A stretch of 64,000 nucleotides of DNA from the NCBI RefSeq assembly GCF_964204645.1, contig NC_134027.1:12512485-12576484 (forward strand). Direction: 5' to 3'. Position 1 is the first letter of the stretch; each line of letters opens with the position of its first letter. Positions 1 through 11,863 of this stretch are shown here, piece after piece. The translations under genes and the position numbers were made by a program. This DNA comes from Tubulanus polymorphus (Eukaryota; Nemertea; Palaeonemertea; Tubulaniformes; Tubulanidae). Under the pieces are notes generated by a model, which worked only from the letters and a program-made list of their open reading frames with translations, did not search any database and was not told the origin of the DNA.

Positions 1-1330
1 TATAATGTCGCTAGCACGTTGTATTCAAAACAGGATCAGAAAGATCAAATGTCTTAAAGAAATAGCTTTTCTGATAGAAATATATTTCCCAATAATTCAA
101 AATAATTCAAATTCATTCTCAAAATGCTTATCACGTGACCATTTGAGCCGTTGCAGTTGCTAGAAATCGCAAATGATATAAGCAGGGAAGCAACTGGGAG
201 GAAATCGTATCCCGCTAGTCGGCTTCAGTTGCTGCGAATCGGAGCGCAGTCGACATAAGCTGGGCTGCGATCGCGGTTGCTCTCAGTTGCGTCGGTAGGA
301 GTCGGTAGGCGTTGCGTTGCTTGTCGACATAAGCCAGTCTTTAAATGACCAAAATGGTCAATGTATAACTTTTATAAGCATGTTCTTTATTTTCTAACAA
401 TTTTGAATAAGTTATAACCTTCATACCCATTATCCATTCAAAATTTAAAGAGATTTCTTGAAAAAAACTGTGCACCAGCTAAGGTAGCTTAAAAGAGTGA
501 AGTGGCTTGAAAATTTGTTTTTACCTTTAGCGAATTGTTTATGTCAGGGCTTGATATAATATGCTTTCACCTAACCATTGAAAAATGAGTATACAATAAT
601 GTTTGTATACCTTCCAAGTGGAGAATGTCTGTCACAACTACAATGATAATGCAATAGCCTTAATGCTCCTTTGCTAATATAAATGTATCCATGACTCCTG
701 CAGGTCTTCATTGTTGCTTGTCTTCCCGTTCACATCTATATATTTATTATTATGTGTAATTGTTGTACAAGTGCTTGTATTCACCCAGAAGGCAGGACAG
801 TTCAACCTCTGCCAATAATTGCACATTTCTGCTATTGTTTAACTGAATGAAAGAAATGGAAATTCACCTTTCTATTGTTGAAACCCCTCCTTCCTCCTAT
901 ACCGTTATTTTAGACAAAATCGATAGTAATACATTTTGTTTCATCCCAATCAGAACCTGTAGATTTAACAGATACAATTTTTGTATGCTAGCATTGAAGC
1001 TTACCTAAACCTACAGTCTCTCTGCATCATCGTAAAGTTGTGTCACATCGTTTTATGACCTACACAGCTGTCGGTGTGGTAGTCCCTGGTCGTGATTTCA
1101 GACGTGCTGATTAGTCGAACATGTATGTGTATATACTCATGTTTGTCACAATATACTAAATCTTCCCACCCTGAGCAGTAGATTAATTCCTTCTCCTATT
1201 CCAGATGTTAGAAATAAGTATCATTTATATGATGTATGTATAATCCATATAACTATATAGACATATCAGTAAAAATAGTGGTGGTGGAGGAGTTCAGTCT
1301 ACAACTTCTGTACCCATGAGATATAGACAA
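1..1330. other. Non-coding stretch, no gene seen
   Basis: No exon or recognisable element was found. Positions 150-350 are richer in G+C than the surroundings and repeat the words GTTGC and CATAAGC several times, so this may be a decayed repeat. Upstream exons of the potassium channel gene that ends at 11863 were looked for here and not seen. Confidence 0.4.
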
Positions 1331-1975
1331 GATTTAAGACACATTCACACTATCGCTAGTTAAGAAATATCGCCCGTTCTAAATGGGTCCGTACTTGGAA
1401 TGTGCCAAATTTGGAATGGGCTAAATCAGAGTACTCCTTTGCACATACATTGCTCAATTGGCTACAGATAGTTATCACTGCCTGCTAGATATCGCCATGT
1501 GTATGTTACCAAAAAATTTTTAACTAAATGATAGATTTATGAGTTTGTGGCTGTTATTTATGAAAAAAATTTTGATGACTGCAGTTATCATGTATCTTCA
1601 CACATCTATCTATTGTTAATTCTAGGAAATTTTCAAAACAATTGAAACGGATGCGGTACTCAGCGAGCAACATATGCAAGACTAAGACAATCTGTTATTC
1701 CTTCTTTTTAGGCAATATAGAAATCGTATTGATACTGCAGAATATGGTTTAGAATGGACCTGAAACCAGTTCCACAAAAACACACAAACAGATTTAGCCC
1801 ATTCCAAAATTTAGAACTGACCTGGAGCAGGCTTTTACGTCGCTCCAAATTGGAATGGTTTAAAGTGGAACAGACCAATTTGGACTGGAATTTTCACTAG
1901 TGTGAATGCATGGTCCATTCGAAAATGGAACTGGCCAAATTAGGACCATTTAGATATTGTAGTGTGATCGCTGCT
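1331..1975. repeat. Inverted-repeat element, CATTCACACTA ends
   Basis: The left edge (about 1334) reads CATTCACACTATCGCTAG. The right part contains the reverse complement, CACTAGTGTGAATG, near 1897-1910, and a further TAGTGTGATCG near 1960. The interior holds many variants of a motif centred on AAATT, such as CCAAATTTGGAATGG and CCAATTTGGACTGG. It resembles the elements at 29897 and 62190 in design. It is a non-autonomous DNA element by inference; no transposase remnant is seen and exact ends are uncertain. Confidence 0.55.
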
Positions 1976-2298
1976 TTATACATTAAACTTTCACCACATT
2001 ATGCTAGACTAGTTAACAACTCTTTGAATTGAATTGATTCTTCAAAGAAACCATCAGCTACCAGTAGAAAAATCTGACAAGAAAACAAGAATAACATTTT
2101 TTGAGTTTTTGAGTGATTATAACAGTTTACAGATACTATCAATACAATAAAGTGAATAAAAGCGTTACATGACGTTCTCTTTTAATCGAATCCATGGGTA
2201 CATTAGTTTTAAGTAGGCAGTACACTTTCAGCCATTATTCTAAAGCATAAGATGATTCATCCGTGTACAAATACAAAATATTGCAAGTGTAGAAGTTC

Positions 2299-2441
2299 TT
2301 TAACCCTTTCTTGACTGAGGCCATATTTAGGTTTTTTGTGTGGCCCCTTTTCTTCATTGAATCATAAATGTTTTAACTGAAATACCAACTGTTATTGTTG
2401 GTAACGGGCCGGACCTTACTGTCAGTGAAGATCAGGAAAGG
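2299..2441. repeat. Possible short piggyBac-like MITE
   Basis: The left edge reads TTAACCCTTTCTTGACTG. The right edge is the approximate inverse, GATCAGGAAAGGGTCCAA. TTAA followed by CCCTTT is the terminal signature of piggyBac elements, which insert at TTAA; the right TTAA would have decayed to TCCA. A related edge, TTAACACTTTCCTGACTG, occurs near 7357. Compare the clearer copy at 51863-52451. Confidence is modest because the arms are short. Confidence 0.4.
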
Positions 2442-4745
2442 GTCCAAGTACTAGATTATCCTATTAGTATTTCCTAGATTATCCTATGAGTATTATCAAC
2501 TTTTCGTTAAACTAATAAAGCCTATTATCATGGGCTATTCCTGTACCTGTTAGCACAAATCAACTTTGAATTGCACACGGCTGCTATCAACATCTTTTAC
2601 ATCTATTGATCATTATGGAGTAAGTATTATAATCTGTGTTAAGAACAGAGAATATGTTATACATTTTTTTCGTACCTCCCGTCACTGTTACAACGGAAAA
2701 TAACTCGATTTTGAGCAACTTATATACAGATGATTTCCTGGTATGGTATCAGTGATATACTAAAGGCTGGCATGTCACTGATTTGATTGAGAGGACCTGT
2801 GGAGTTCCGGCAACTACCTGGAACTACTGGCCTTTACTCCTTTTAGGCAGGTATATCACATCATACATAAGTGCCCGTATAACTCCTACCAACACAACTC
2901 CATTCAGTTCACATAAGTCTATACAGTGTAACGTGATTTTAGTACAGTCACATGCAGAATTCACATGGATTGGCAGGTTCAAATGGCTGGCGGTAAAAAT
3001 CCATCATTCTCCAAAGTAGGTAGAAATCCCCCACCTTTTTTCTTGAAGTGCAATACTTGAGATAAAATCTTAATGCTCAATTTAATCATTTTAATATATC
3101 CAATTTAATCATATTTTACTGTATGGTATAACAAAAGAATATGAGCATACTAATTATTGTACAATTGAATTATAAAATACTAAGAATTGACAGTTCATTA
3201 TTACTGAATTAATGGTTATCGCACTCTTCAAACATAAGTTAAAAAGAGTTCATCACACAGTTGAAATATATTACAAAGCTCGAATTTAAGATATTCCAAA
3301 TCAAAATTGATATTCCAAGTACAAATATATTGCAATTTGATTGCGAATTAGAATTAGATGGAGAGATTTGATAACCATGCCACATTAATCTTTTTCTGTG
3401 TCACATAATTCTCTATCTAGGCTGTGCAAAAGCATACTGTTTTCCAAAATTCTGACAAGTCACTGCAGACTAGCCGACTGACAGTGAATTGCTGCCAATC
3501 TGGTTGCTGAATATCTAAGATACTGAGGAATCTTGTCATCTGTGACCATTTGTCCACAGACAAAAGTTACATCAATTGTGAATTTGTCGCTTGCAATTGG
3601 CAACAAACTGCAGGAAATCACGTAGTGTGCGGCTTACCAGCTACTTCCAGGTTACCTCTGTCCACCTCTTTTTCTGCTACGCCAGCAAAGAGAACATAAG
3701 GGTTTCCATGGGCGGTTTCCTGTTAGCAACTTGCTGCTGCTGCAGGAAACTGCTTACTGAAACTCGCCAAAGCTGGCCCAGGAAATTGCTCTTGAAACCA
3801 GCCTTTGAGGTTGTAGTGACCAGAACTTGGCTTAAGCTTGAGTAAGTACTATAGATTAGGTATAGATGTTTCTTTTGAACTGCCAAGTGAACAGCGCGAT
3901 AAATATGCATCCACTGACTGTCCTTAGATGGTATTTTTGTCATTTTAGCATTTACAACCGGCATTAATCATCACCGCTTAACAACGCAGAATCAGTTGTA
4001 TTTGACTTACTTGACTTTCATAAAGTTTTGTCCATCAATTTCACAGCAGATCCACTCATATTCAGTATTGCCTGCCATTTGCATACCGCCGTATATGTTC
4101 AATGATATCCGAAACATTGAGTGAAATAGATATTTCTCAAAGAAAAAGATTATCTGGAAATTGATTGAATTCTGAAGAAATGAATGATATGTTGTTCGGG
4201 AATCAATGAACAGATTTGTCAAAATCATTTTCAATGAAGGCAGTTGCAGTTAGTCAATTCAAATTTATAGTGGAGCCCTTCAACTATGAAAATATAATGC
4301 TAGGCTGAACTAGCTGTAAGCTGTACACTAAGCTAGATGGCCAGATTTTAAAATTGAACTGAATGGATAGGAAGCATAGATAGAATGTTTCGAACTGCTT
4401 ATTAGGAAAAATTTCAAAATTTTTAGCTTTAAATTGGAAAATAGAGCTCTATAAAGATAAGGGTTGCGTTGTTTTGTCCAGATTACTAATCTATGTTGTA
4501 TGTTTACTTATACTCTACTGTTAGATATGATTTTGTTGAAGACAAATTTACAAATCTTATTGCAGCATGTTGTTTCAATGTATTTCATATCAAAAAGCTA
4601 AAATCACAGATGTATTTATTTCATTTTCTCCTTATATTAAGTCATTCTTAAAACTATAGTGGCTAATAATTATTGTGCTAATGCATTGTGTCTGTCCATA
4701 GACAAATCTACTTATTTAGGGGAAATACTTCACTAGATTGACATC
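2442..4745. other. Non-coding stretch, no gene seen
   Basis: Several short open frames occur but none has recognisable homology, consistent splice sites or codon character. I see no element with clear ends here. Confidence 0.4.
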
Positions 4746-5595
4746 ATATGCATGTATCTACCCTAGACACATCTGAAACCCAAAAACTGGGCCACTCAGA
4801 TTCAAGATGGCCGACAGGCAGCCATTGTACTTTATAGCCATCGGCACTATGCAAATTTTTGAAGTCTTCAAGGGAAATTTTAACGATGCTTGTATTAATT
4901 GTCTTTATGTGTCATATACATTTATGTGTATATTTAATTCCCATGATCTCGTCAACCGGACTAAAGATGGCCGTCCCATGACCTTTTTTGTGCCCAAAAA
5001 GGTCATTTTTGGCCTGAAGTCCGAGACCTGTAGCTTGTTAAATGTTTATCATTTTTCATTGAAATTCTTGATGGATTCTTTGGAAGGGATCTTTAGCATC
5101 TCATATATGTTTTTCATCAGTCAATTTCAACACAATTGGCAGAAACCTTAGTCGTCCACTTGCGTAGTTGTGAAAAAGATTTATGTGAGGAAAATATCAT
5201 AATGAAAAATAACAATAATGTTTTGACTTTAATCTTGATATTTGATAATTGCAAGCACTGTTATAGGACACTTCTTACATGGAATTTCCCATTTTTTCTG
5301 TTCTCCCCGCTTGGGTGGGTCAAATATTTGATTATATAGAATGTTTCTATTTGTATTGGTACGTATTCATATTCTGTAACCACAATCCATTGATGATTTG
5401 TAGCTCATGATATGTAATTGATTGTGGTGAGTTTCAAGAGGTCATTGGTTTCTGTATATGTACACCAGGGGGTGTTGAATAGCAGAATAACATGGTATTT
5501 CCATATACATGTACATGTATATTGGTACCCATGTTTTGTAAATGACAAGGTCTATGCTTGTGGTGAGTTTGAAGCTCGCAGATCTAATGTATCAT
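4746..5595 (+). mobile_element. Pearl-like Helitron-associated repeat, copy 1, truncated
   Basis: It shares successive blocks with the full copy at 42771-44012: the CTACCCTAGACACATCT block, a stretch resembling 'AAGATGGCCGACAGGCAGCC', and a core unit containing ACCAGGGGGTGTTGAATAG. The 5' GCCCACTTGGGAC end and the 3' CCCCTAG end are both missing. The short open frame over 4807-5151 is a by-product of the repeat, because the same frame reappears in other copies and is broken there. Confidence 0.75.
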
Positions 5596-7614
5596 GAACC
5601 AAGGCCAACTTATAGGGTAAAACCATGGGAACAAAAAAGATTATTTGGTCTTATGTATGATATTTCATAAGTCAGACTATTTTATCATTTTGTTTGGATG
5701 TTTTACACAAAAATGATACATGCAGTGATTATCTACTATGTACATGTGCTATATACTATTTTTCAACTGCTAAGTCTAAAGAGCTTGACATAAGCGAGCT
5801 AAGTTAATTCTAAATTTCTCCATTGTAAGTCATTTCCTTACGCTTAGGTTTAACAAGAAGAATTATTATGTACATTTATTTATTTAACATTATCTGGCAT
5901 CAAAAACATAAGCTATTTTGGGCTACACTTGATCTTTAAAGCCATGCTCAGACCAACCTAATGACATGACTCAACTGTTGGGGAATATCATAGATTGCAC
6001 TCGAAGGGATCACATGAGGGGCTATGACATCGATGAGCCGATGAGCCGATGTCATAGTGTCGTGACTGAATACAGTACGGTTAGTATTGATGTATTATGT
6101 CCCTGTTGTATTATGAATATGAAGTTGTCACGTGTCGCGTCAGCCATATATAATCTTCATTGTACTAGTTTCATGGTTACATGAACATATCATATCATGT
6201 GAATTCTAAGATTTTGAGATTTTGAGTAGTAATAAACGGAATGCCATATAGTTCGAACGTGTGCTTGTTGAGTTGCCTTTTCGTCTTAAGTCCGTCAACA
6301 CACATAGCCCTTCATGAAACCATTTGATCCATTCTATGGCGCCATTCCAGGATGCAGGATACACAATTTTTTTCACAAAATTACCATATGTCTCTATTCC
6401 ATTGATATTTTCATGTATTATGTGCCCATTATTGCTTGGAATAATAAACATGGAAGTTGACTTTTTCAAATTTTCAATGTGGAAATACCCAAATACGCCT
6501 GAAATAAGGCATTTATTCCAAGAAAAGTCCAATTATAAGTTCAAATTAAATTCGTCATTCCTCATGGCAGCCTTGCTGATTTATCTTTTACTACTGTGAT
6601 TGGCTAAAATAGATGATGGGGTTGGCAGCCCGTTGTAGAAATGTGCACATTGACTACGATGGATGGTCAACCAATTCTGTTGCATTGTAGAAGTAGAACG
6701 TGTTCAATCCCAGCAACACAGTTGCTTATCGTAAACAATGGTCGCACACTGATCGACTAGAATCGGCAATACAAATCGTGTTGATGGCTTGCAGTTATCG
6801 CTGGAAAACCAGTCGGCCACCAGATGAGTTGCGTTGTACGGTCAATCTGAGCCCGGCTTTAGATCCGATGATCAGATCGGATTTTATGTGACCTGAGCTA
6901 GTCTTCACTGAATTTTGAAACTTTGAAATTTTATACTTTGAAAAAATGGCTAGGGTTACAAGGCAATAGTCTAGAAAATTCACTTTATCAAACATAATTC
7001 TATGGTTTATGATCTTTTTCTGTTTCAGCACCTCGTTAATGAAATGATTTGCCAAATCATGTACAAACCTGACCATCAGTGTCATCTTAGATGTGCTCTA
7101 AAGACATTTAAATGATTAATCACTTTTTAGAAAATATTTTCTAACAAGCTTTGCGCTTTGAGAAGAGTAAAGCACTTTTGAATAATGAATTATAGTTACT
7201 ATTATTATTCCTAGGAATGATGTACCAGGTATATGTGAAACTCAAATATTCATTGAACTGTTAAAAAAACTATCACTGACACATTAAGCGTACAATTTTA
7301 AGGAAGGTCACATGAAATTTTCCAAGGCCAAGAGGAAGCACAGTGCCTGAAGTGAATTAACACTTTCCTGACTGTTCTGGTTTTTTGCTTGAGGTTTTCG
7401 TAGCCCAATGTCTTCGTTGAATCATGAATTTTCTACTTCGAAGAAATTACAATCTTCGAGCGCAATACTATCATCGGTTATTTTGGTTAGTATGGCCTCT
7501 TTATTTTGGCCTCTTTGCGTTCTGGAAATGTTGGAGTAGTAGATATTATTTTATTGATCGTCAGCTAATCTGAACAGATGATATGACATAAACTTGCCGC
7601 TGTTATCATTTCAG
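5596..7614. other. Non-coding stretch before the Shal exon
   Basis: No exon is recognised. A perfect 11-bp hairpin lies at 6022-6057: CTATGACATCG, a spacer made of two ATGAGCCG-like copies, then CGATGTCATAG. The stretch at 6640-6900 has some G+C-rich, CGAT-containing sequence but no identifiable element. Confidence 0.4.
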
Positions 7615-10600
7615 GATCGAGACTTTTTAGAGATGGATTCCGCTTTCAATGGAGCACCTAGTAAACCATCAAACACTCCACCGTTGACTCCTTCTCCATC
7701 CATACAGTCCTTGGAGCAGAGGAAAACTGGATGTTGCGCCAGGCGTTCATCAAATCGAAAATACCTGGTAAAGTTTAATACAAAAGTAATTATCCCAGCT
7801 TCTATTTTGTGATTTGCGTATCTTATATCGAGAGCATACGTACTGTACAAATTCATGACACTTCCTTTTTTCTTGGAAAAAAAAACCTTTCCTTTCAACA
7901 AGTGTTACTTCTATCGATTGATAATCAATGAGCGCATCGATGATGAATAATGCTCATCATTGATGAATTGTAAGATGAGTATGAGTATGATTATGTCGAG
8001 CCCATAAAATCAAATACACCAAGGTTCTTCATAGTGAGGTGTATTTCTTTCGGCGGGGGGGGGGGGGAACTTACTGAGTGCCAGTGCGTATAGCTCTTTG
8101 TGCTGTTAATGTGAAAGTGTCTCATTGTATTATATACTGTATTTAAGTTAACTAAAGACACACAGTTGAGTTCTTTTTTTTTGATACAGTAGAGCCCGCT
8201 TAATCCGCATAATTTAGAACTGATATAATCAGGTTTGAAATAGATCCGAATTAGACTTCATATTTTAAATACGATTAATACTAGAGAGTTAATGCATAGA
8301 CGCTACGTATGTTGTTCACTTGGCGTCGTACTGGACATCAAATGGCAGTACACTGACTTTTGCTCGATTAGATCAAAATCTGGATAAGCGAGTTTGACTG
8401 TAATATATCTGCTTTTTTTGCCTTATGCAATATTCAATAATTTTGCGAAATGCATACTTTTGGTTTAAGATTAGTATATCAAGCTATAGATGCATTACGT
8501 ATTAAAGCCTCATTGCTCTCGATAAAAAAGAACCTTACGATATTAATGGGTGGCCATTCCTGCCAAATGACTGGATTCATTTCTTTATCTCTACTTCGAT
8601 AAAATGTTGAAGTGTATCGTCAAATCAGCATCGTTCATATGTCAAAGTGAAACCAGGAGCCACTTCCACAGTTCTGAGTTAAGATTTGACTCAAGGATTG
8701 AAACTCTGGAAAGGGACCTATTCAAAACTCTTGGGTCGAATTTAACCAAGAACTAAAGAATTTGGTCTTGATGACAATGCCACTGATAGATTTCAGTCCA
8801 GTATTCAATGTCTCGGCTTAAAAGATTGATGTATTGCGGATATACATTTGTAATTCATGGCTTACATAAAACTGCAAGTGTATATCCAAATCGAATAAGA
8901 AAAGAACCCATTTTATGCCTCAATCGCAAACTGTTCTTTTATGTAATTTCAAACATAGAACATATATTCTTGTTTCTATGATTTAGCCTACAATTCACAA
9001 GAACAAAATCTCGGATATGATAATTATTTAGTTGGAACAGATGATATTGTAAGACATGGAGAAAAAAAATCTATACAGGTGTACTAATCCTTTCACATGC
9101 ACAAACACAGCATATCTTTGCAGATAATACTATTGGTAATCGTTTTGAAAAATGATAAGTTGGTTTATAAGTTGGTAAATCAAATATTACATGAGAAATT
9201 GTAGGCCACCATTTGAATAGATCTGCCAACAATGAGTAAGCTTATCACTTTCCCCTAAATTTTCGATGGATAGAAATCAATGCTCGTCATCTTTAACTTT
9301 ATTCTAATTTGCAGAATGATGGAATCGTTTTGTATACATGTTTATCGTTATCCTTCACATGGAAATAATTATTCCATTCAGCATAATGCTCTCCTCTTTC
9401 ACAAAGCTGACAGAGTATGACAAATACTAGCTTTGAATCAATTGATGATGATATGACATTTCAACATTTTCTCAAGACAAAACAAGTCACTTTGAAATGG
9501 AATGGCCGCCCATGGATTTTATGAGCTACCTCAACTGTTACTGACAATTTTTATTCACTTTTGGTACAAACGACATCTCTGCATGTACATTTTCACAGTT
9601 TGAAGTGGAGGTTTTTGATCCTGTTTGATTTGATCTTACTTTTTGGTATGTATGCTCACCCATGTTGATGTGCCCTATTTTTACTATTTAGCCAGGAACT
9701 TGTAAGTGAATGTGACTGAGGCTTACTGGTAGCCATTTTGGTTCTCCCCGTTGCCATTTGTTGTCTAATGTGGCTTCTGTGTTGAAAATCACATTTGAAG
9801 AAAGATTTGTTCAAAGTAATCGATAGCATAAGAGGAAAGCATGATGAAAGTAGGCCTCATACACAAAATTATGGAAATGAACTGAAACACCCGTTGGCTG
9901 TGTATTTTCACTATTTGTTGTTACAAGAATTACTTCGATGAAACTTTCATTATATCTTTGTTAATTTTCACCTTCACTATTTCACAGTTCAGACAAATTC
10001 CTGGTTTGCTTGTATTTTGCATGATGAATGTTTTGACATACTGGAATTTTTGACCCTTTGTTTTTGGTTTCCCTGATTTCAAATTTTGATGATGAAAAGT
10101 TTGAAAAAATGATCCGCTCCAAGATGCAATATGGGATATCGACGAATTCAAGTTCTTGAATAACTCGTTTGATGGCGCTAGTCAGAACCGGAAATTGGAA
10201 CCTAAATCCGCCATGTTTTAGTTCATTTGCAATGAAAATCTCTCGCTTCAAGTTTTCTGACGATGTAAAGACTGGTTGCCAGGTATCACATGGTGGCAGC
10301 ACTTGACAGCCCAATTTCGATTGTTGGTTCGAGTCCTAGTACTTTTCATATTTCTATTATGAATCTACGAGCGTAGACCTTATAAAATAAATTTTATTTC
10401 ATAATATTATTTCAATTTTATTTCATAATATTATTTCATATTTATCAGTGTAGCCTGCAATAAATTCACCTTAGAGTCTTGAACTCAACAACAAAGTGAT
10501 GACACCCGGCACCAGTCTTTATTCAACACATTGTCAGGATATCACACTTAAGGATTACGCGTGACGATGTATAGTAAGTAAAATATCGTTAACTAAAAAC

Positions 10601-11863
10601 TTGAAGCGAGAGATTTTTATTGCAAATGAACTAGAACATGGCGGATCTAGGTTCCAATTTCCGGTTCTGACTAGCGCCATCAAACGAGTAATTCCAGAAC
10701 TTAAATTTGTCGATATCCTGTATTAATAGGCCTATGATGCAACATATCTTGATAAATTTCCATCATTGAATGAATGAATGAATGAATGAATTTGTTTTCT
10801 CAAATATGTGAACATGGGCATAAAAATTTGTTACTATCATTGATGAAAAATGTTTAAACGATTTGCTGAGTGTGATTGAATTTTTGATTGTATCTTCATC
10901 CTTAATTTCCTTCATGACTACTTAAGTCATTTAATGATAAATTACTGCTTTACTGTCTTTTAGTTACAACCTTGATTTAACGACTTTTTTCAAGTTATTT
11001 TCAATCAGGATCTTCTCCTCCACTCCAGTCTGTATGACCTTTGAAAGAAAATCTCTATAAATAATTATGTATCTTATAATAGTGATTCTAAAGAATCAAT
11101 AGATAAGTCTCAGGGGCGGATCCAGGGACCACTGTCGAGGGTAGCACAACTTATAAAAAGGGCGTTTTGAATTTAAAAAGGGCATTCTGAAATTTTCAAA
11201 ATCTGCTTTTTGCTGCAAATTCCAGGCAATTAAAGTTTTTTTTTGACGCAAAGTGCTTTCTAGGATTTTAACTGCATTGAGATATAGTTTCTAGGAAACA
11301 AAGACAAAATCTTATTTAAGAATTATGTACCTTTTGTTTAAGATTATCTACTTCGTCTTGTAAAAAAGTACCCTTTTCTACTTTGGGCTTGAAAAAAAAT
11401 GAAAAAAGGCACAAGATTTTCGCAATGGTTGCACGCGCCTACGGTGCAACTGTCTGAATCCTGAGTATAGATAAAACTCTGATATCTATAAATGTACGAT
11501 TGGAAATATTCAAATTTGTTAAACAAGAGTTTTGACGCCGAGTCATAATCAAAATCACAACGCTCATTATGATTTTTTTCTTCTTTTTAGCCAACACGGA
11601 CTTCTCCGGACTCAGGGCAGGAGGAATTAAATGACATTCAAATAAGAATGCCTACAATGAACAGAACATCACGTTCTAGTCTCAATGCTAACCCGATAAA
11701 TGATAACAATAAATCGAACAATATGACAACGGTAACGACTGCAATTGTCACTATGCCGTCATCGAGTACGAACTCAGATGCAGATTCAACGCAGAGAACT
11801 CCAAGCACGTGCAGTGCATCGCCACAAAATCCACCGAGCATTGTACGTGTATCAACATTATAA
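7615..11863 (+). CDS. Shal: Shal/Kv4 voltage-gated potassium channel, last two coding exons
   Basis: Shal/Kv4 channels carry the fast A-type potassium current in neurons and muscle. Only the cytoplasmic C-terminus is present. Exon A is 7615-7767 (51 codons, acceptor TTTCAG, donor CTG|GTAAAG). Exon B is 11591-11863 (90 residues plus stop, acceptor TTTTTAG). Both junctions are phase 0. Exon A ends in a GCCARR segment like the CCSRR of vertebrate Kv4. Exon B contains ELNDIQIR, then TSRSSLNA, then VTTAI, and finishes NPPSIVRVSTL. These match in order the Kv4 tail blocks 'ELxxIQIR', 'SRSSLNA', 'VTTAI' and the terminal IVRVSAL. The final STL fits a class I PDZ-binding motif. The middle is serine/threonine/asparagine rich. 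The tetramerisation, voltage-sensor and pore exons were not found and presumably lie upstream. A candidate AATAAA lies at 12173. Identification rests on recalled family motifs. Confidence 0.85.
10135..10717. repeat. Inverted repeat, two 121-bp arms
   Basis: The left arm is 10135-10255 and the right arm 10597-10717. Both begin or end with GATATCGAC at the outer edge and run inward through GATGGCGCTAGTCAGAACCGG and its reverse complement to CTCTCGCTTCAAG. The arms are close to identical over their whole length, with a spacer of about 340 bp. This is a foldback-type non-autonomous DNA element. The target duplication is not obvious. Confidence 0.75.
11111..11460 (+). mobile_element. hAT-like element, left part only
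   Basis: It begins CAGGGGCGGATCCAGGGA, matching the end of the complete element at 54659-56214 (CAGGGGCGGATCTAGG). It then continues with AAAAAGGGC-type runs as seen there ('AAAGGGCATT', 'TTTTTGCTGC'). The matching right end is not found before the Shal exon at 11591, so the copy is truncated or decayed. The end at 11460 is approximate. Confidence 0.55.

Larger units (their letters stand above)
7768..11590 (+). other. Shal intron, about 3.8 kb
   Basis: The intron separates the last two Shal coding exons (GTAAAG to TTTTTAG). It contains a run of about 14 G near 8055, a pair of 121-bp inverted arms at 10135 and 10597, a duplicated AT-rich 24-mer near 10388-10440, a short GAAT microsatellite near 10768-10790 and the left part of a CAGGGGCGGATC-ended transposon from 11111. 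No other exon is recognised. Confidence 0.6.

Noticed and set aside
4807-5151. 114-codon frame as a gene
   Set aside because: The same stretch, with frameshifts, recurs in the pearl-like copies at 43.7, 50.9 and 54.1 kb, so it is repeat DNA.
1-7614. Upstream Shal exons (pore, voltage sensor)
   Set aside because: I searched for the usual HHHLLHCLEKTT exon end and the pore motif and saw none. The rest of the gene probably lies outside the window.
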